The notes: a model not told the origin generated them from the sequence alone. 64,000 bases of DNA from FEB-10 sp963710645 (GCA_963710645.1 CAVQBD010000009.1:1426001-1490000); one strand, 5' to 3'. Counted from the first letter of the stretch, positions 17,284 to 26,994 are shown. A program made the numbers and translations.

Positions 17284-17766
17284 ATGAAACGCATCATGAC
17301 CGTCGTGCTGATCCTCGCAAGCGTCGGGATCGCCCGGGCCCAGGAATTCAACCTGCCGCCCGGCAAGTGGTGGGAGAACGAGCGTCTCGCGACCCACATC
17401 GGTCTCACCGAGGCCCAGCGTGAGCAGATCCAGACGCTGGTGTACGAACATGCCCATCGGATGATCGACCTCAACGCCAACATCAAGAAGGCCGAGCTTG
17501 AGCTGGCCAATCTGGTGGCGAACTCGGACTTCGAGGCAGCGGCGGCTCGATCCGCATTCGCCGGACTGCAGCACGGCCGCCGGGCGCTGGAGTCGGAACG
17601 CTTCGAGATGCTGCTTGCCGTTCGCGGAGTGCTCACAAGCGAGCAGTGGCAGGCGATCCAGGAGGTGCGGCGCCGGATCCGCCAGAATCGAGAACAGGAC
17701 GGACCTGGCGGTCAGCGGCCACGTTTCGGGAATTCGCCTCCTCCCCCGGACGGACCGGGACTCTGA
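17284..17766 (+). CDS. Spy/CpxP-like periplasmic protein
   Basis: A small secreted helical protein of about 160 residues. The N-terminus from ATG 17284 is a clean signal peptide ending ARAQ, and GGAGG at 17274-17278 is placed for that start; an in-frame ATG at 17263 would overlap the anti-sigma gene by 4 bases and is less likely. The mature protein has the LTEAQREQIQTL and LTSEQWQAIQEV repeats typical of Spy/CpxP and zinc-resistance-associated (heavy-metal sensor) chaperones, with a helical middle and a Pro/Gly-rich tail. Third in an operon with an ECF sigma and its anti-sigma, it may chaperone envelope proteins or act as a stress sensor. The specific signal cannot be read from sequence. Confidence 0.83.
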   Translation: MKRIMTVVLILASVGIARAQEFNLPPGKWWENERLATHIGLTEAQREQIQTLVYEHAHRMIDLNANIKKAELELANLVANSDFEAAAARSAFAGLQHGRRALESERFEMLLAVRGVLTSEQWQAIQEVRRRIRQNREQDGPGGQRPRFGNSPPPPDGPGL

Positions 17767-17940
17767 GGACTTGAGGAAAACCAAGAACGAAGAACAAAAA
17801 CAAAAAACAAAGAATGGGCAGGAACACGACTCGCTCTCGCGGCCGCCGTTGTTTTCCCGATGATGGCAGGACCGGCCTGGGCTTTCCCGTCGCATCGACA
17901 AAAGCGTCTTTGTTCTTCGGTTTTTGATCTTTGATTGGGC
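17767..17940. repeat. A-rich and T-rich low-complexity pair
   Basis: An A-rich tract of repeated AAAACCAAGAACGAAGAACA-like words (17775-17816) is mirrored about 90 bases later by a T-rich tract with TTTGTTCTTCGG (17909-17935), so the flanks are roughly inverted. No gene is seen. The short-period words resemble the heptamer tracts elsewhere in this window. Confidence 0.5.
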
Positions 17941-17960
17941 CTGGGCGGGAGGGGGTTTTA

Positions 17961-17989
17961 TTGACACAACACCGCCAATCTGGTACAAC
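17961..17989 (+). promoter_or_regulatory. Sigma-70 promoter of rplU-rpmA
   Basis: TTGACA (17961-17966), a 17-base spacer, and TACAAC (17984-17989) preceded by TGG form the best housekeeping-type promoter in the window. Transcription should start near 17996, about 25 bases before rplU. Confidence 0.75.
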
Positions 17990-18020
17990 ACCGGTCCCTC
18001 GTGCGAGGGAGAGGTGTGCA

Positions 18021-18344
18021 ATGAGCGATTACGCGATTGTTGAACATGGCGGGAAGCAGTACCGGGTCAGCCCGGGCGACGAACTGCTCGTGGAACGAAC
18101 CACCTCTGGCCTCAAGGCCGGAGACGCATTGCTCTTCGAGCGTGTGATGCTGGTGTCCACCGACGACGCCGTCCGCATCGGTGATCCGGTTGTGGATGGC
18201 GTGACGGTGCGCAGCCAGGTGGTGGCCCCGGTTCGTGGCGACAAGCTTATTGTTTTCAAGAAAAAACGCCGCAAGGGCTACAAGCGGACCCGGGGACATC
18301 GGCAGGATTACTACCGCGTGCGGGTCGAGGCCATCGAGGCCTAG
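18021..18344 (+). CDS. rplU: 50S ribosomal protein L21
   Basis: Large-subunit ribosomal protein of 107 residues binding 23S rRNA. YAIVEHGGKQYRV at the N-terminus and the basic KKKRRKGYKRTRGHRQ segment near the C-terminus are the L21 signatures. The start ATG 18021 follows GAGGGAGAGG. A 6-bp stem hairpin (17995-18010, TCCCTC/GAGGGA) overlaps the start of this purine-rich stretch and could modulate translation. It lies 8 bases before rpmA, the conserved rplU-rpmA-obgE order. Confidence 0.98.
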   Translation: MSDYAIVEHGGKQYRVSPGDELLVERTTSGLKAGDALLFERVMLVSTDDAVRIGDPVVDGVTVRSQVVAPVRGDKLIVFKKKRRKGYKRTRGHRQDYYRVRVEAIEA

Positions 18345-18352
18345 GAGGACGT

Positions 18353-18607
18353 ATGGCTCACAAGAAGGGACAGGGCTCCAGCCGCAACGGGCGCGACTCA
18401 CAGTCGAAGCGCCTCGGAACCAAGGTGGGTGACGGCCAGACGGTGACCTCCGGGACCATTCTGGTCCGTCAGCGGGGCACACGCTTCAAACCCGGCAACA
18501 ACGTCAAACGGGGCCATGACGACACACTCTTCGCCACCTCCGAAGGCCAGGTCAAGTTTCAGAACCGAGGCAGGATCGGCCGGTTCATCAGTGTGATTGC
18601 CGACTGA
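18353..18607 (+). CDS. rpmA: 50S ribosomal protein L27
   Basis: Large-subunit ribosomal protein of 84 residues whose N-terminus reaches the peptidyl-transferase centre. MAHKKGQGSSRNGRDS is the conserved N-terminus, here without the cleavable leader found in Firmicutes, and GTILVRQRGTRFKPG is the family core. AGGAGG lies just upstream. It is followed by a probable terminator at 18651-18675. Confidence 0.98.
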   Translation: MAHKKGQGSSRNGRDSQSKRLGTKVGDGQTVTSGTILVRQRGTRFKPGNNVKRGHDDTLFATSEGQVKFQNRGRIGRFISVIAD

Positions 18608-18650
18608 ATTCATGTTGGCATGACGCCTTCGGACAAAACAAATTTCCATG

Positions 18651-18675
18651 ACGCGGCCCTCACTCGGGGCCGCGT
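18651..18675 (+). terminator. Hairpin terminator after rpmA
   Basis: ACGCGGCCC and GGGCCGCGT form a perfect 9-bp stem around a 7-base loop, followed by TTCGCGTTCC with only a few T residues. It sits 43 bases after rpmA and 39 before obgE, so it may attenuate rather than end transcription. Confidence 0.5.
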
Positions 18676-18713
18676 TTCGCGTTCCAAGAGTCTGACGTCG
18701 ATCCGGCCGAGCC

Positions 18714-19721
18714 ATGTTCATTGACTCCGCCAAACTGACCGTACATGCCGGAGACGGCGGCGCCGGGTGCGTGTCTTTTCGTCGAGAGAAGTTCGTGCCG
18801 CGCGGCGGTCCCGACGGCGGTGACGGCGGCCGTGGAGGCCACGTGATCCTGGAGGTGGACGCGGGGTACAACACCCTGCTTCACATCCACCACCGCCGCA
18901 TCGTGAGAGCGGATCGCGGCCGTAACGGCCAGGGATCCAACAAGACCGGGGCCGGTGGATCGGATCTCGTGTTGGCTGTTCCGCCGGGGACGGTGGTTCG
19001 CATCGTGGCAAGTGGCGAAGTGTTGGGGGACCTTGTCGAAGAGGGTGAGCGGCTGATCGTCGCCAAGGGAGGCCCGGGCGGGCGTGGAAACGCGCGTTTC
19101 AAGACCGCCACCAACCGCGCGCCGCGGAAGGCAGAGCCGGGTGGTGTCGGCGAACAGCGCGAACTCGAGCTGGAGCTCAAGCTGATGGCGGATTTCGGGC
19201 TGGTTGGGCGGCCGAACGCCGGGAAATCGACGCTCTTGTCGAGGATTTCGGCAGCCCGGCCGAAAATTGCCGACTACCCCTTCACCACTCTCGAACCCTA
19301 CCTCGGTGTGGTGCGGGCGTCGGAGGAATGGCGCTCGCTGGTCGCAGCTGATATCCCGGGGCTCATCGAGGGCGCGTCCGAGGGAGCCGGGCTGGGCATC
19401 CAGTTCCTGCGCCACGTGGAGCGCTGCCGGGTCCTGGCCCATCTGGTGGATCTCGCGGATGAATCGTCCATGGCGGACCGGGTGGCCACGATCCGCAACG
19501 AGATCGAGGCCTACTCCGAGACCCTGCACGCTCGACCGTGGCTGCTGGTGGGCACCAAACTGGACGCGGCGGCCGATCGCGATCAGATCGAGAACGAGTT
19601 GGCAGAGCTCGCTGCTCACCACGGGGTGGAGCATTGCGCCATCTCGGCGGTGACCGGGGAGGGCCTGAATCGACTGATTGGTATGCTGTTCAGGCTGATC
19701 GAAGAACTGGAGAGTCCATGA
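18714..19721 (+). CDS. obgE: Obg-family GTPase ObgE/CgtA
   Basis: Ribosome-assembly GTPase of 335 residues. The N-terminal Obg fold (residues 1-158) has the glycine-rich repeats GGPDGGDGGRGGHV and GGPGGRGNARF. The GTPase domain holds G1 GRPNAGKST (165-173), the switch I YPFTTLEPYLG, G3 DIPGLIEGASEGAGLG and a G4-like GTKLD. The extra C-terminal OCT domain of some homologues is absent, which is common. Its last 4 bases overlap nadD. Confidence 0.97.
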   Translation: MFIDSAKLTVHAGDGGAGCVSFRREKFVPRGGPDGGDGGRGGHVILEVDAGYNTLLHIHHRRIVRADRGRNGQGSNKTGAGGSDLVLAVPPGTVVRIVASGEVLGDLVEEGERLIVAKGGPGGRGNARFKTATNRAPRKAEPGGVGEQRELELELKLMADFGLVGRPNAGKSTLLSRISAARPKIADYPFTTLEPYLGVVRASEEWRSLVAADIPGLIEGASEGAGLGIQFLRHVERCRVLAHLVDLADESSMADRVATIRNEIEAYSETLHARPWLLVGTKLDAAADRDQIENELAELAAHHGVEHCAISAVTGEGLNRLIGMLFRLIEELESP

Positions 19722-20398
19722 GCAGTCGGATCGCAGTTTATGGAGGCGCCTTCGACCCATTCCACCTGGGCCATCTGATTCCCACGGTACGGGCACAGGA
19801 GACCTTTCACTTCGACGCGGTGTATTTCGTCCCGTCGGGCAACCCGCCACACAGGAAGGGCGATGCACTGACCCCGGTGACCCATCGGCTGGCGATGGTG
19901 GCGATGGCGACGTTGCCCTATGAGCGCTTCTTCGCCGCCGACGACGAGGTCTTTGCCACCGGTTTCACCTACACGGTGGAGACGGTCCAGATCTACCGGG
20001 AGCGTTTTCCGGACTCGGTTCTGTACTTTCTGCTCGGATCCGACTCCTTCTCCCAGATCGGGAGCTGGGAGAGATGGCGTGAGTTGGCCGATCTGGTCCA
20101 CCTGGTGGTCCTGCATCGTGCCCATATCTGGGGCGATGAGCTGGAAACCAGGGTGCCCCCGGAGTTGGTCGCACGGATGAGGGTGGTGGAGCCCTTCGAA
20201 TCGGTGCCGGATCCAGAGGATCACACCGTCTACCTGCTCAACCACGAACCGTTCCCGATCTCGGGTACCCTCATCCGCACTCGGCAGAGCCTCGGACTGC
20301 CGATCCGAGAGCTGGTGCCGCACGAGGTCTACTCCTATATCCAGAGGTACGGCCTGTATCAGCAAAAGGGGGAGGAGGGCGGCGATGCTGACCGCTGA
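19718..20398 (+). CDS. nadD: Nicotinate-nucleotide adenylyltransferase NadD
   Basis: Converts nicotinate mononucleotide plus ATP to deamido-NAD in NAD synthesis. YGGAFDPFHLGHL (residues 8-20) is the nucleotidyltransferase HxGH motif, and SGTLIRTRQSLGLPIREL towards the C-terminus is the SSTxIR-type motif. Start ATG 19718 overlaps the obgE stop. Length 226 residues is slightly long for the family. It overlaps rsfS by 14 bases; nadD-rsfS-rlmH is a widely conserved order. Confidence 0.96.
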   Translation: MSSRIAVYGGAFDPFHLGHLIPTVRAQETFHFDAVYFVPSGNPPHRKGDALTPVTHRLAMVAMATLPYERFFAADDEVFATGFTYTVETVQIYRERFPDSVLYFLLGSDSFSQIGSWERWRELADLVHLVVLHRAHIWGDELETRVPPELVARMRVVEPFESVPDPEDHTVYLLNHEPFPISGTLIRTRQSLGLPIRELVPHEVYSYIQRYGLYQQKGEEGGDADR

Positions 20399-20774
20399 GC
20401 TCCTGGAGGTCATGGGAGGGGCGGCGCAGGCGGCCCTCGATAAGAAGGCCTTCCAGTTGGTGGGACTCGAGGTCACCGAATTGACCTCGATTGCCGACGC
20501 CTTCCTGCTCTGCTCCGCTGCGAGTGAGCGCCAGGTAGTGGCGGTGGTGGACGGTGTGGTGGAGCGACTCAAGGCGGCCGGGCGCCGTCCGATGCACGTG
20601 GAGGGCGACGGCCGGGGTGGCTGGGTATTGGTGGACTACGGTGACCTGATCGTGCACGTCTTCAGCGAAGAAAAACGCAGCTACTATGCCCTCGACAGCC
20701 TGTGGGGCGATGCGCCAAACGTGGGTCCGTCCGAGCTCGGTCTCGCGGACGACGGTTTCGCGGATCGGTCTTGA
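20385..20774 (+). CDS. rsfS: Ribosome silencing factor RsfS
   Basis: Binds ribosomal protein L14 and blocks subunit joining when nutrients run low. The family core is seen: ALDKKAFQLVGLEVTELT, ADAFLLCSAASERQVVAV and GGWVLVDYGDLIVHVFSEEKRSYY, the last being the strongest RsfS signature. Length 129 residues is normal. It overlaps nadD by 14 bases and the rlmH start by 4. Confidence 0.96.
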   Translation: MLTAELLEVMGGAAQAALDKKAFQLVGLEVTELTSIADAFLLCSAASERQVVAVVDGVVERLKAAGRRPMHVEGDGRGGWVLVDYGDLIVHVFSEEKRSYYALDSLWGDAPNVGPSELGLADDGFADRS

Positions 20775-21253
20775 AAATCCGGGTCCTCTGGTTCGGGCGG
20801 CCGTCCGTCACCGGTTTCTCCGAGCAGGTGGAGACCTACCGATCGCGGGTTCAAAGGCGCTGGCCAGCAGACGACCAGGCACTGCGACCAGCGGCCGGAG
20901 GGCGAGATGCCGATCCCAAACGTTCGCTCTCAGCCGAGGCGGGACGTGTGCGTCGGCAGATGCCCGACGGGTGGTCTTTGGTGGTTCTCGACGAGACCGG
21001 AGACCGGATGTCGAGCGAGGGCTTTGCGCAATGGCTCGCCCGGACGGAGGACCGGGGAGTGCCCGGGGTCGTCTTCGTGGTCGGCAGTGATCTCGGAATT
21101 GATGACGACCTCAAGACCGAAGCTGTGCGAAGAATATCGCTGAGCGCCATGACGTGGCCCCATCAGCTGGCTCGGCTGATGGTCTGGGAGCAGCTCTTTC
21201 GGGCGGTCTCGATCCTTGGAGGTGGTGGATACCACCGACTCCGCGTACAATAA
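20771..21253 (+). CDS. rlmH: 23S rRNA pseudouridine-1915 N3-methyltransferase RlmH
   Basis: SPOUT-class methyltransferase acting on helix 69 of 23S rRNA. The TTG start at 20771 overlaps the rsfS stop and gives the conserved N-terminus MKIRVLWFG. VVFVVGSDLGID is the knotted SAM-binding loop and MTWPHQLARLMVWEQLFRA corresponds to the conserved C-terminal PHQL...EQlYRA motif. Length 160 residues is typical. The usual aromatic and acidic residues are largely kept, so it is probably active. Confidence 0.93.
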   Translation: MKIRVLWFGRPSVTGFSEQVETYRSRVQRRWPADDQALRPAAGGRDADPKRSLSAEAGRVRRQMPDGWSLVVLDETGDRMSSEGFAQWLARTEDRGVPGVVFVVGSDLGIDDDLKTEAVRRISLSAMTWPHQLARLMVWEQLFRAVSILGGGGYHRLRVQ

Positions 21254-21305
21254 AACCTGGTTCGCGACGACCGCAGGGTTTGGTGTCGCGTGGAGGATGC
21301 GACCG

Positions 21306-21659
21306 ATGAGACGCAGAGACATGGAGCGATTCCGCAAGCGACTGACCAAAAAGAGTGACGAACTCCTGGGGAGAGTGCGCGCGGCTCGAACCAGCGTGAA
21401 GGAAGCCAACGGCGCCGATGCTCCGGACCTGGGAGATCGCGCCCTGACCAGCATGTCGCTTGATCTTTCCTACCAGTTGTCCGCTGGCGAGCGAGAGATT
21501 CTCCGCCGTATTGACGCTGCCCTCGATCGGATCGAAAAGGGGACCTACGGCGCCTGCGTGAACTGCGAAAAAAAGGTAATGGTCGCCCGGCTCGAAGCGG
21601 TTCCCTGGGCCCGGCACTGTATCGATTGCCAGGAGCTGCAGGATCGAGGTGAGCTATAA
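21306..21659 (+). CDS. DksA/TraR-family zinc-finger protein
   Basis: A 117-residue transcription modulator of the DksA/TraR type, which binds the RNA polymerase secondary channel. An N-terminal helical hairpin (rich in Arg/Glu) is followed by GTYGACVNCEKKV and ARHCIDCQEL, the two CX2C pairs of the C4 zinc finger. The DALTSMSLDLSY-type block in the coiled coil is as in relatives, and Asp residues occur near the hairpin tip. GGAGG at 21292-21296 favours ATG 21306; an in-frame ATG at 21297 is too close to it. It follows rlmH after 52 bases. Confidence 0.88.
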   Translation: MRRRDMERFRKRLTKKSDELLGRVRAARTSVKEANGADAPDLGDRALTSMSLDLSYQLSAGEREILRRIDAALDRIEKGTYGACVNCEKKVMVARLEAVPWARHCIDCQELQDRGEL

Positions 21660-21729
21660 GCCGGACGGCTGACAAGCGATTTCCGGCGACAGCCCGTCGC
21701 TCCGTTCTCACAGTAGCCCAGGTCTGAAC

Positions 21730-22896
21730 ATGGCCCGCCTCGCTCTGATCGCATCGAGCAACGACTATCTCGTCGAGGAGAGCCTCGCCGCCGCCATCGC
21801 TGCAGCCTGTGCTGCCCTTGGTGGTGCCGAGGTCGAGCGGCTCCCCGACGACATCACTCCCGAGGACCTGGCGATGGAGCTCCGGTCGCCGTCGCTCTTC
21901 GCACCCACGAGGGTACTTGTGGTCTCCGAGGTCCGGGGATGGTTGGGAGCGCCGGCACCCGCGGGTTCACTCGGCGATCCCAAACCTGCCGATCCAGAGG
22001 TGCTCGTGGAAGTGATCACTGAAGGACTTCCCGAAGGCACCGGGTTGGTCATGGGCTCCTGGTGCGGCCGTCAGCCCAAGGGTCCCCTGGTGAAGGCCGT
22101 GAAGACCGCCGGCGGCTACCAATGGATTCCGTTGCCGGATCCACCAAAGCCATGGGAGGACGTGGTGCTGTCCTCAGGTCAGCGGGCGGTGCTGTCCGGG
22201 CTCCTTCGCAAGGTGGCCGGCGATACCCGATTCGAGCCCGAGGCGGAACGGCTGCTGCTCGATCGTCTGGGGTTTGACCCACGACGGTTGGTCTCCGAGG
22301 CGCGGACGCTCGGTGCGGCTGCCGGCCGGTCCGGGGTGGACGTGGAGTTGGTGCGACGATTGGTCTTTCCCCGCGAGCGATCCCTGGAGGTCGTACGGGA
22401 CGCCGTGCTCCAAAGGAAACCGAGAGAGCTGCTCGATCTTATTGGCGCCGCCGCGGCTGGCTCGGCGGTGCATGACTGGCAGGGGCGGGTCGTTTCCGCC
22501 GATCAGATGGGCGCCATCCTCTGCGGCCAGATCGCCAACCTCCTCGTTCAAATGCTCGATGTGCGGCGGACGGCGGTGGCCGCGGGGCTCAGGGCGCAGC
22601 TCGACGAATCACGGACCGGTGCCGATCGCTGGTACCAGAGGGTCTTTAGCTCCGAGATCGCTCCGGTGGTCATCGGTCATCTCGAGGACGGCGGCCCGAC
22701 ACCTTTGGCCAAGAAGGGCAAACCGCCAACCGTGTGGACCCTCGGTCAGCTCTTCCGGGGTGCCTCGCTGTACTCGGACGATGAGCTCGTGGACGCGTTG
22801 GTCGCCTGCGGCGAGGTGGAGGCCGCGCAGCGTGGAATGCTCAAACTGGAGGCCTTGTCGGCGTGGATCGTTTCGGCCATCGGCCGCGTGGATTGA
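21730..22896 (+). CDS. holA: DNA polymerase III delta subunit (HolA-like)
   Basis: Clamp-loader delta subunit of 388 residues, divergent from E. coli. The N-terminal nucleotide-binding-like domain begins LALIASSNDYLVEESL, similar to the LYGEExxL start of HolA, and is followed by SPSLFAPTRVLVVSEV, the typical 'SLF.xxRlv' block. The helical middle has the family-like FEPEAERLLLDRLGFDPRRL, and the C-terminal collar domain includes DQMGAILCGQIANLLVQ. Similarity is moderate, but the position after rsfS/rlmH genes supports the call. It is slightly longer than usual. Confidence 0.75.
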   Translation: MARLALIASSNDYLVEESLAAAIAAACAALGGAEVERLPDDITPEDLAMELRSPSLFAPTRVLVVSEVRGWLGAPAPAGSLGDPKPADPEVLVEVITEGLPEGTGLVMGSWCGRQPKGPLVKAVKTAGGYQWIPLPDPPKPWEDVVLSSGQRAVLSGLLRKVAGDTRFEPEAERLLLDRLGFDPRRLVSEARTLGAAAGRSGVDVELVRRLVFPRERSLEVVRDAVLQRKPRELLDLIGAAAAGSAVHDWQGRVVSADQMGAILCGQIANLLVQMLDVRRTAVAAGLRAQLDESRTGADRWYQRVFSSEIAPVVIGHLEDGGPTPLAKKGKPPTVWTLGQLFRGASLYSDDELVDALVACGEVEAAQRGMLKLEALSAWIVSAIGRVD

Positions 22897-22930
22897 GGCG
22901 GCCGACTCCCTGGTAGACTGAGGCCGCACA

Positions 22931-24307
<1,377 letters not shown>

Positions 24308-24322
24308 TTTTGAACGGATGTC

Positions 24323-24389
24323 GGTGCCAGGCACCGCCGCAGATGTATCGATTTCGTGCTCCGATGCGATTTCGACGGTGCCTGGCACC
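24323..24389. repeat. 67-bp palindrome-bounded dispersed repeat, copy 1
   Basis: GGTGCCAGGCACC and GGTGCCTGGCACC bound a 67-bp unit. Its reverse complement recurs at 54023-54089 with the same length and closely similar interior, and a degenerate relative occurs near 34233-34257. It sits between the ends of two convergent genes. Confidence 0.85.
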
Positions 24390-24406
24390 GGCCCGCGCGC
24401 TTCGGG

Positions 24407-25480
24407 CTACAGCACATCCCTCCAGTCGCGTTCTTCGAGTTGGGCGACGATGTCCTTGACCCGCTGGGCTTGGGACGACGGCACAACCAACACCGCCTCC
24501 GGGGTCGCGACCACAATCAGGTCCTTGATGTCGGCGGCCGCCACCACCGGACCCTCACCGATCAACAGGCAGTCCTGACATCCCAAGGCTATGGTGCGAC
24601 CACGCACTGCGTTGCCGCTCTCGTCGCATTCGAGAAGCTCTCCCAGCGCGGGCCACGCGCCCACGTCCGACCACGGGAAGTCCACCGGGATCGTCCAGCA
24701 GCGCTCGGCTCCCTCCATGACTCCGTAGTCCACCGAGATCCTCTGCAATGTGGGGTAGACCTCCTCGATCACCCGCTCCGCGCGATCGCTGCCGAGGGCG
24801 TCCGCGATGTGGTCCAAACCATCGGCGAGCCGAGGGAGCTGCCGCCGGATCTCGCCGAGCAGATCGACCACCGGCCAGACAAACATCCCCGAGTTCCACA
24901 GATAGCCGCCCTCGTCGAGATATCTTCGAGCCGTCTCCACGTCGGGTTTCTCCACGAATCTGGCCAGTCGATGGACCGTCCAATCGTCAACTGGACCATG
25001 CTCCGCGCCGACTTGGAGGTATCCGAAACCGGTCTCGGGTCGCGTGGGCCGGACACCGAAGGTCAGCAGCCCGCCGTTCTGCTCCACCATCTGTGCCCCG
25101 GCCACGAGGGCGCGCCGGAAACGGGAGGTCTCACGGATCACGTGATCTGCCGGCAGCACGAGGCAGACCCCGTCGGGGTCAGTGTGCCGGACCACCACCG
25201 CGGCGAAGCCGGCACAGGCCGCGGTATCACGGCCCACCGGTTCCACGAGGACATTCCCGTGCGGAAGTTCGGGCAGCACCTCGCGGGTGCCCTCGGCGGT
25301 GGCCTCGGTGGTCACCACCCAAATCCGCTCCGCCGGCACCAGCGGCAGGATCCGTTCGACGGTTGTTCGAATCAACGGTTCGCCACCCACAAGGGAGAGC
25401 AGTTGTTTGGGTTTGGAGCGTCTCGAGGCCGGCCAGAACCGGGTTCCGGAGCCTCCGGCCATGATCACCGCGTGCAGCAT
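24407..25480 (-). CDS. manC: Mannose-1-phosphate guanylyltransferase
   Basis: Makes GDP-mannose from mannose-1-phosphate and GTP for polysaccharide synthesis. The nucleotidyltransferase signature MAGGSGTRFWPASRR (residues 7-21) with following KPKQ and the sugar-binding FVEKPD and LWNSGMF motifs are all present; the end has FPWSDVGAW. At 357 residues it is the single-domain form without a fused phosphomannose isomerase domain. No neighbouring polysaccharide cluster is visible, so it is a stand-alone gene. Confidence 0.95.
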   Translation of the reverse strand: MLHAVIMAGGSGTRFWPASRRSKPKQLLSLVGGEPLIRTTVERILPLVPAERIWVVTTEATAEGTREVLPELPHGNVLVEPVGRDTAACAGFAAVVVRHTDPDGVCLVLPADHVIRETSRFRRALVAGAQMVEQNGGLLTFGVRPTRPETGFGYLQVGAEHGPVDDWTVHRLARFVEKPDVETARRYLDEGGYLWNSGMFVWPVVDLLGEIRRQLPRLADGLDHIADALGSDRAERVIEEVYPTLQRISVDYGVMEGAERCWTIPVDFPWSDVGAWPALGELLECDESGNAVRGRTIALGCQDCLLIGEGPVVAAADIKDLIVVATPEAVLVVPSSQAQRVKDIVAQLEERDWRDVL

Positions 25481-26107
25481 GTGGGCTCTCCTCTTCAGCG
25501 AGCTGGCATCTCATCGTACCCCAGACCGATTGGTGGAGTAGGGCTTCAGGGAGAATTCGAAATTCGAAATTCGGGACTCGGGACTCGGGACTCGGGACTC
25601 GTCCCCCGCCCACCCGCAGCGAGAGGGCGCGAATGGCGGGCGTGCCGTCTCTGACGATTTTGGGTTGAGGTCGAACAGTCTGCGTGTCGCGACGAGTCCC
25701 AAACATCGTCAGAGGGGGCAACCGCGGGGAGCGCGACGGGGAGATGGGCGCATCGAAGTCAGCGAATCGAACCGACCGCGAGGGCCCGGATTCCGGCGCC
25801 AGCGTCTGCGACAGCAATCAGCGGCAGCAACTCGGGACAGTGACCAGCGACAGCGAACCGGGACGGCGACGAGCGGCTGCGTTTGCCGGAATCGGAAGAC
25901 CATGGCGGAAAGGCGTGCCGGCCACCGTTCCCGTTCCGTTGTGAGGTTGTGATACCTGGCACAGTTGCGCCTTCCGCGCCACCATGCCACTTCCAAGATT
26001 TGATAGGGCCAGGGGGATCGGACACGCGCCCTCACTCCTTCTCACCTTCTCACCTTCCCCCTTGTGAAGGTGCTCCGGGTGGGCGGGGGCTCCGGTAGAA
26101 TCTCTTG
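25481..26107. repeat. Intergenic repeat array (heptamers, hairpin element H1, K-type repeat)
   Basis: No gene is supported. The gap holds, in order: AAATTCG-type words (25553-25573); four tandem GGACTCG heptamers (25574-25601); a hairpin element in reverse orientation with arms 25650-25664 and 25698-25713; a CAG/CGG-rich 'K' repeat (about 25795-25890) related to 35688-35800 and 56843-56910; and CTCACCTT repeats (26040-26057). Apparent open frames here follow the repeats. Confidence 0.8.
26096..26101 (+). promoter_or_regulatory. -10 element giving a likely leaderless mRNA (HAD gene)
   Basis: TAGAAT ends 7 bases before ATG 26108. There is no purine-rich ribosome-binding sequence between them. 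Confidence 0.45.
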
Positions 26108-26818
26108 ATGTTTGAACCATCCGTCACCGCGGTGACCCTGGATGCCGGCAACACCCTGCTCCACAGTGATCCCTCGCCGGCGGCGATCTACGCCGAGCAC
26201 CTGAGCCGGCACGGTCCAGCGGTGACCGCCGCGGAGGTGGGACCGGTTTTTCGGCAGGCCTGGGCCGAGATGCAGCGCCTGACCGCGGCGGGGACTGACC
26301 GTTATGGATCGGTGGCCGGCGACGAGCGGGCCTGGTGGGGAGCCTTTATTCAAAAGGTGCTGGCCACGCTGGAACATCCGGCGCCGTGGCGGCCCCTGCT
26401 CGATGATCTGTACGACGCCTTCTCGAGCCCTTCGATCTGGAAGACCTATCCGGACACGATCCCAGCCTTGGAAGAACTCCGCGACCTGGGAATCCGGCTC
26501 GCGGTGATTTCTAACTGGGACGGACGGCTGCCCAAGATTCTCCATGGCCTCGAGCTGACGCCCTTTTTCGAGACCATCACGGTGTCGAGCCTCGAGGGGG
26601 TGGAAAAACCATCGCCCGAAATCTTCAGTCGAACGCTCGGCAGACTCGATCTTCCGCCCGAGGCGGTGTGCCACGTGGGCGACAGCCCACACGACGATTA
26701 TGAGGGCGCCGCCGCCGCGGGTCTGAGACCGCTGCTGATCGACCGTCACGGGTTGTTCTCCGGTGACTCCTTCAAGCGAATCGAGTCCCTGACCGAGTTG
26801 CCGGATCTCCTGGGTTGA
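26108..26818 (+). CDS. HAD-superfamily hydrolase
   Basis: A 236-residue cytoplasmic phosphatase-like protein. Motif I is VTLDAGNTLL (residues 9-18), with the nucleophile Asp12 but Gly at position 14 (DAGNT) where phosphatases usually have DxDxT, as in many REG-2/HDHD3-like HAD proteins. Motif II is VISNWDG, motif III Lys in EKPSPEIF, motif IV HVGDSPHDDYEGA. The cap is helical, between motifs I and II. Substrate unknown; it could act on sugar phosphates or nucleotides. ATG 26108 is preferred to the TTG one codon upstream. Confidence 0.88.
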   Translation: MFEPSVTAVTLDAGNTLLHSDPSPAAIYAEHLSRHGPAVTAAEVGPVFRQAWAEMQRLTAAGTDRYGSVAGDERAWWGAFIQKVLATLEHPAPWRPLLDDLYDAFSSPSIWKTYPDTIPALEELRDLGIRLAVISNWDGRLPKILHGLELTPFFETITVSSLEGVEKPSPEIFSRTLGRLDLPPEAVCHVGDSPHDDYEGAAAAGLRPLLIDRHGLFSGDSFKRIESLTELPDLLG

Positions 26819-26994
26819 GTCGACGCGCCCATCTCACAACCGCGCTCCCCGAGGTTACTCGCGGCCTCCGGCCGTTTCGAATTGGGTGGGCGGGCGGCTG
26901 TTCCCCGCCCTCCACACTGTGACCTGGAAGCCCTGACCGACGTATAACGTTCTACGGGGGCAGGGCCCGGGGAAGGATCTGAGATACTGACGTG
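26819..26994. repeat. Partial hairpin-element flank
   Basis: GTCGACGCGCCCATCTC and CGCGCTCCCCGAGGTTACTC (26819-26862) match the left flank of the hairpin elements at 34257 and 39560, but the hairpin itself is absent, so this is a truncated copy. The rest holds the -10 region of the next gene. Confidence 0.6.
26983..26988 (+). promoter_or_regulatory. -10 element giving a likely leaderless mRNA (transglutaminase gene)
   Basis: GATACT ends 7 bases before ATG 26995, which favours that ATG over the GTG at 26992. Confidence 0.4.

Noticed and set aside
25574..25601. Heptamer tracts as a CRISPR array
   Set aside because: Units are 7 bases, contiguous and without spacers; no cas gene is present.
25604..26030. 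Several overlapping open frames of 60-100 codons in the gap between manC and the HAD gene
   Set aside because: They run through hairpin and microsatellite repeats, lack ribosome-binding sites and give low-complexity Arg/Ser/Pro-rich products.
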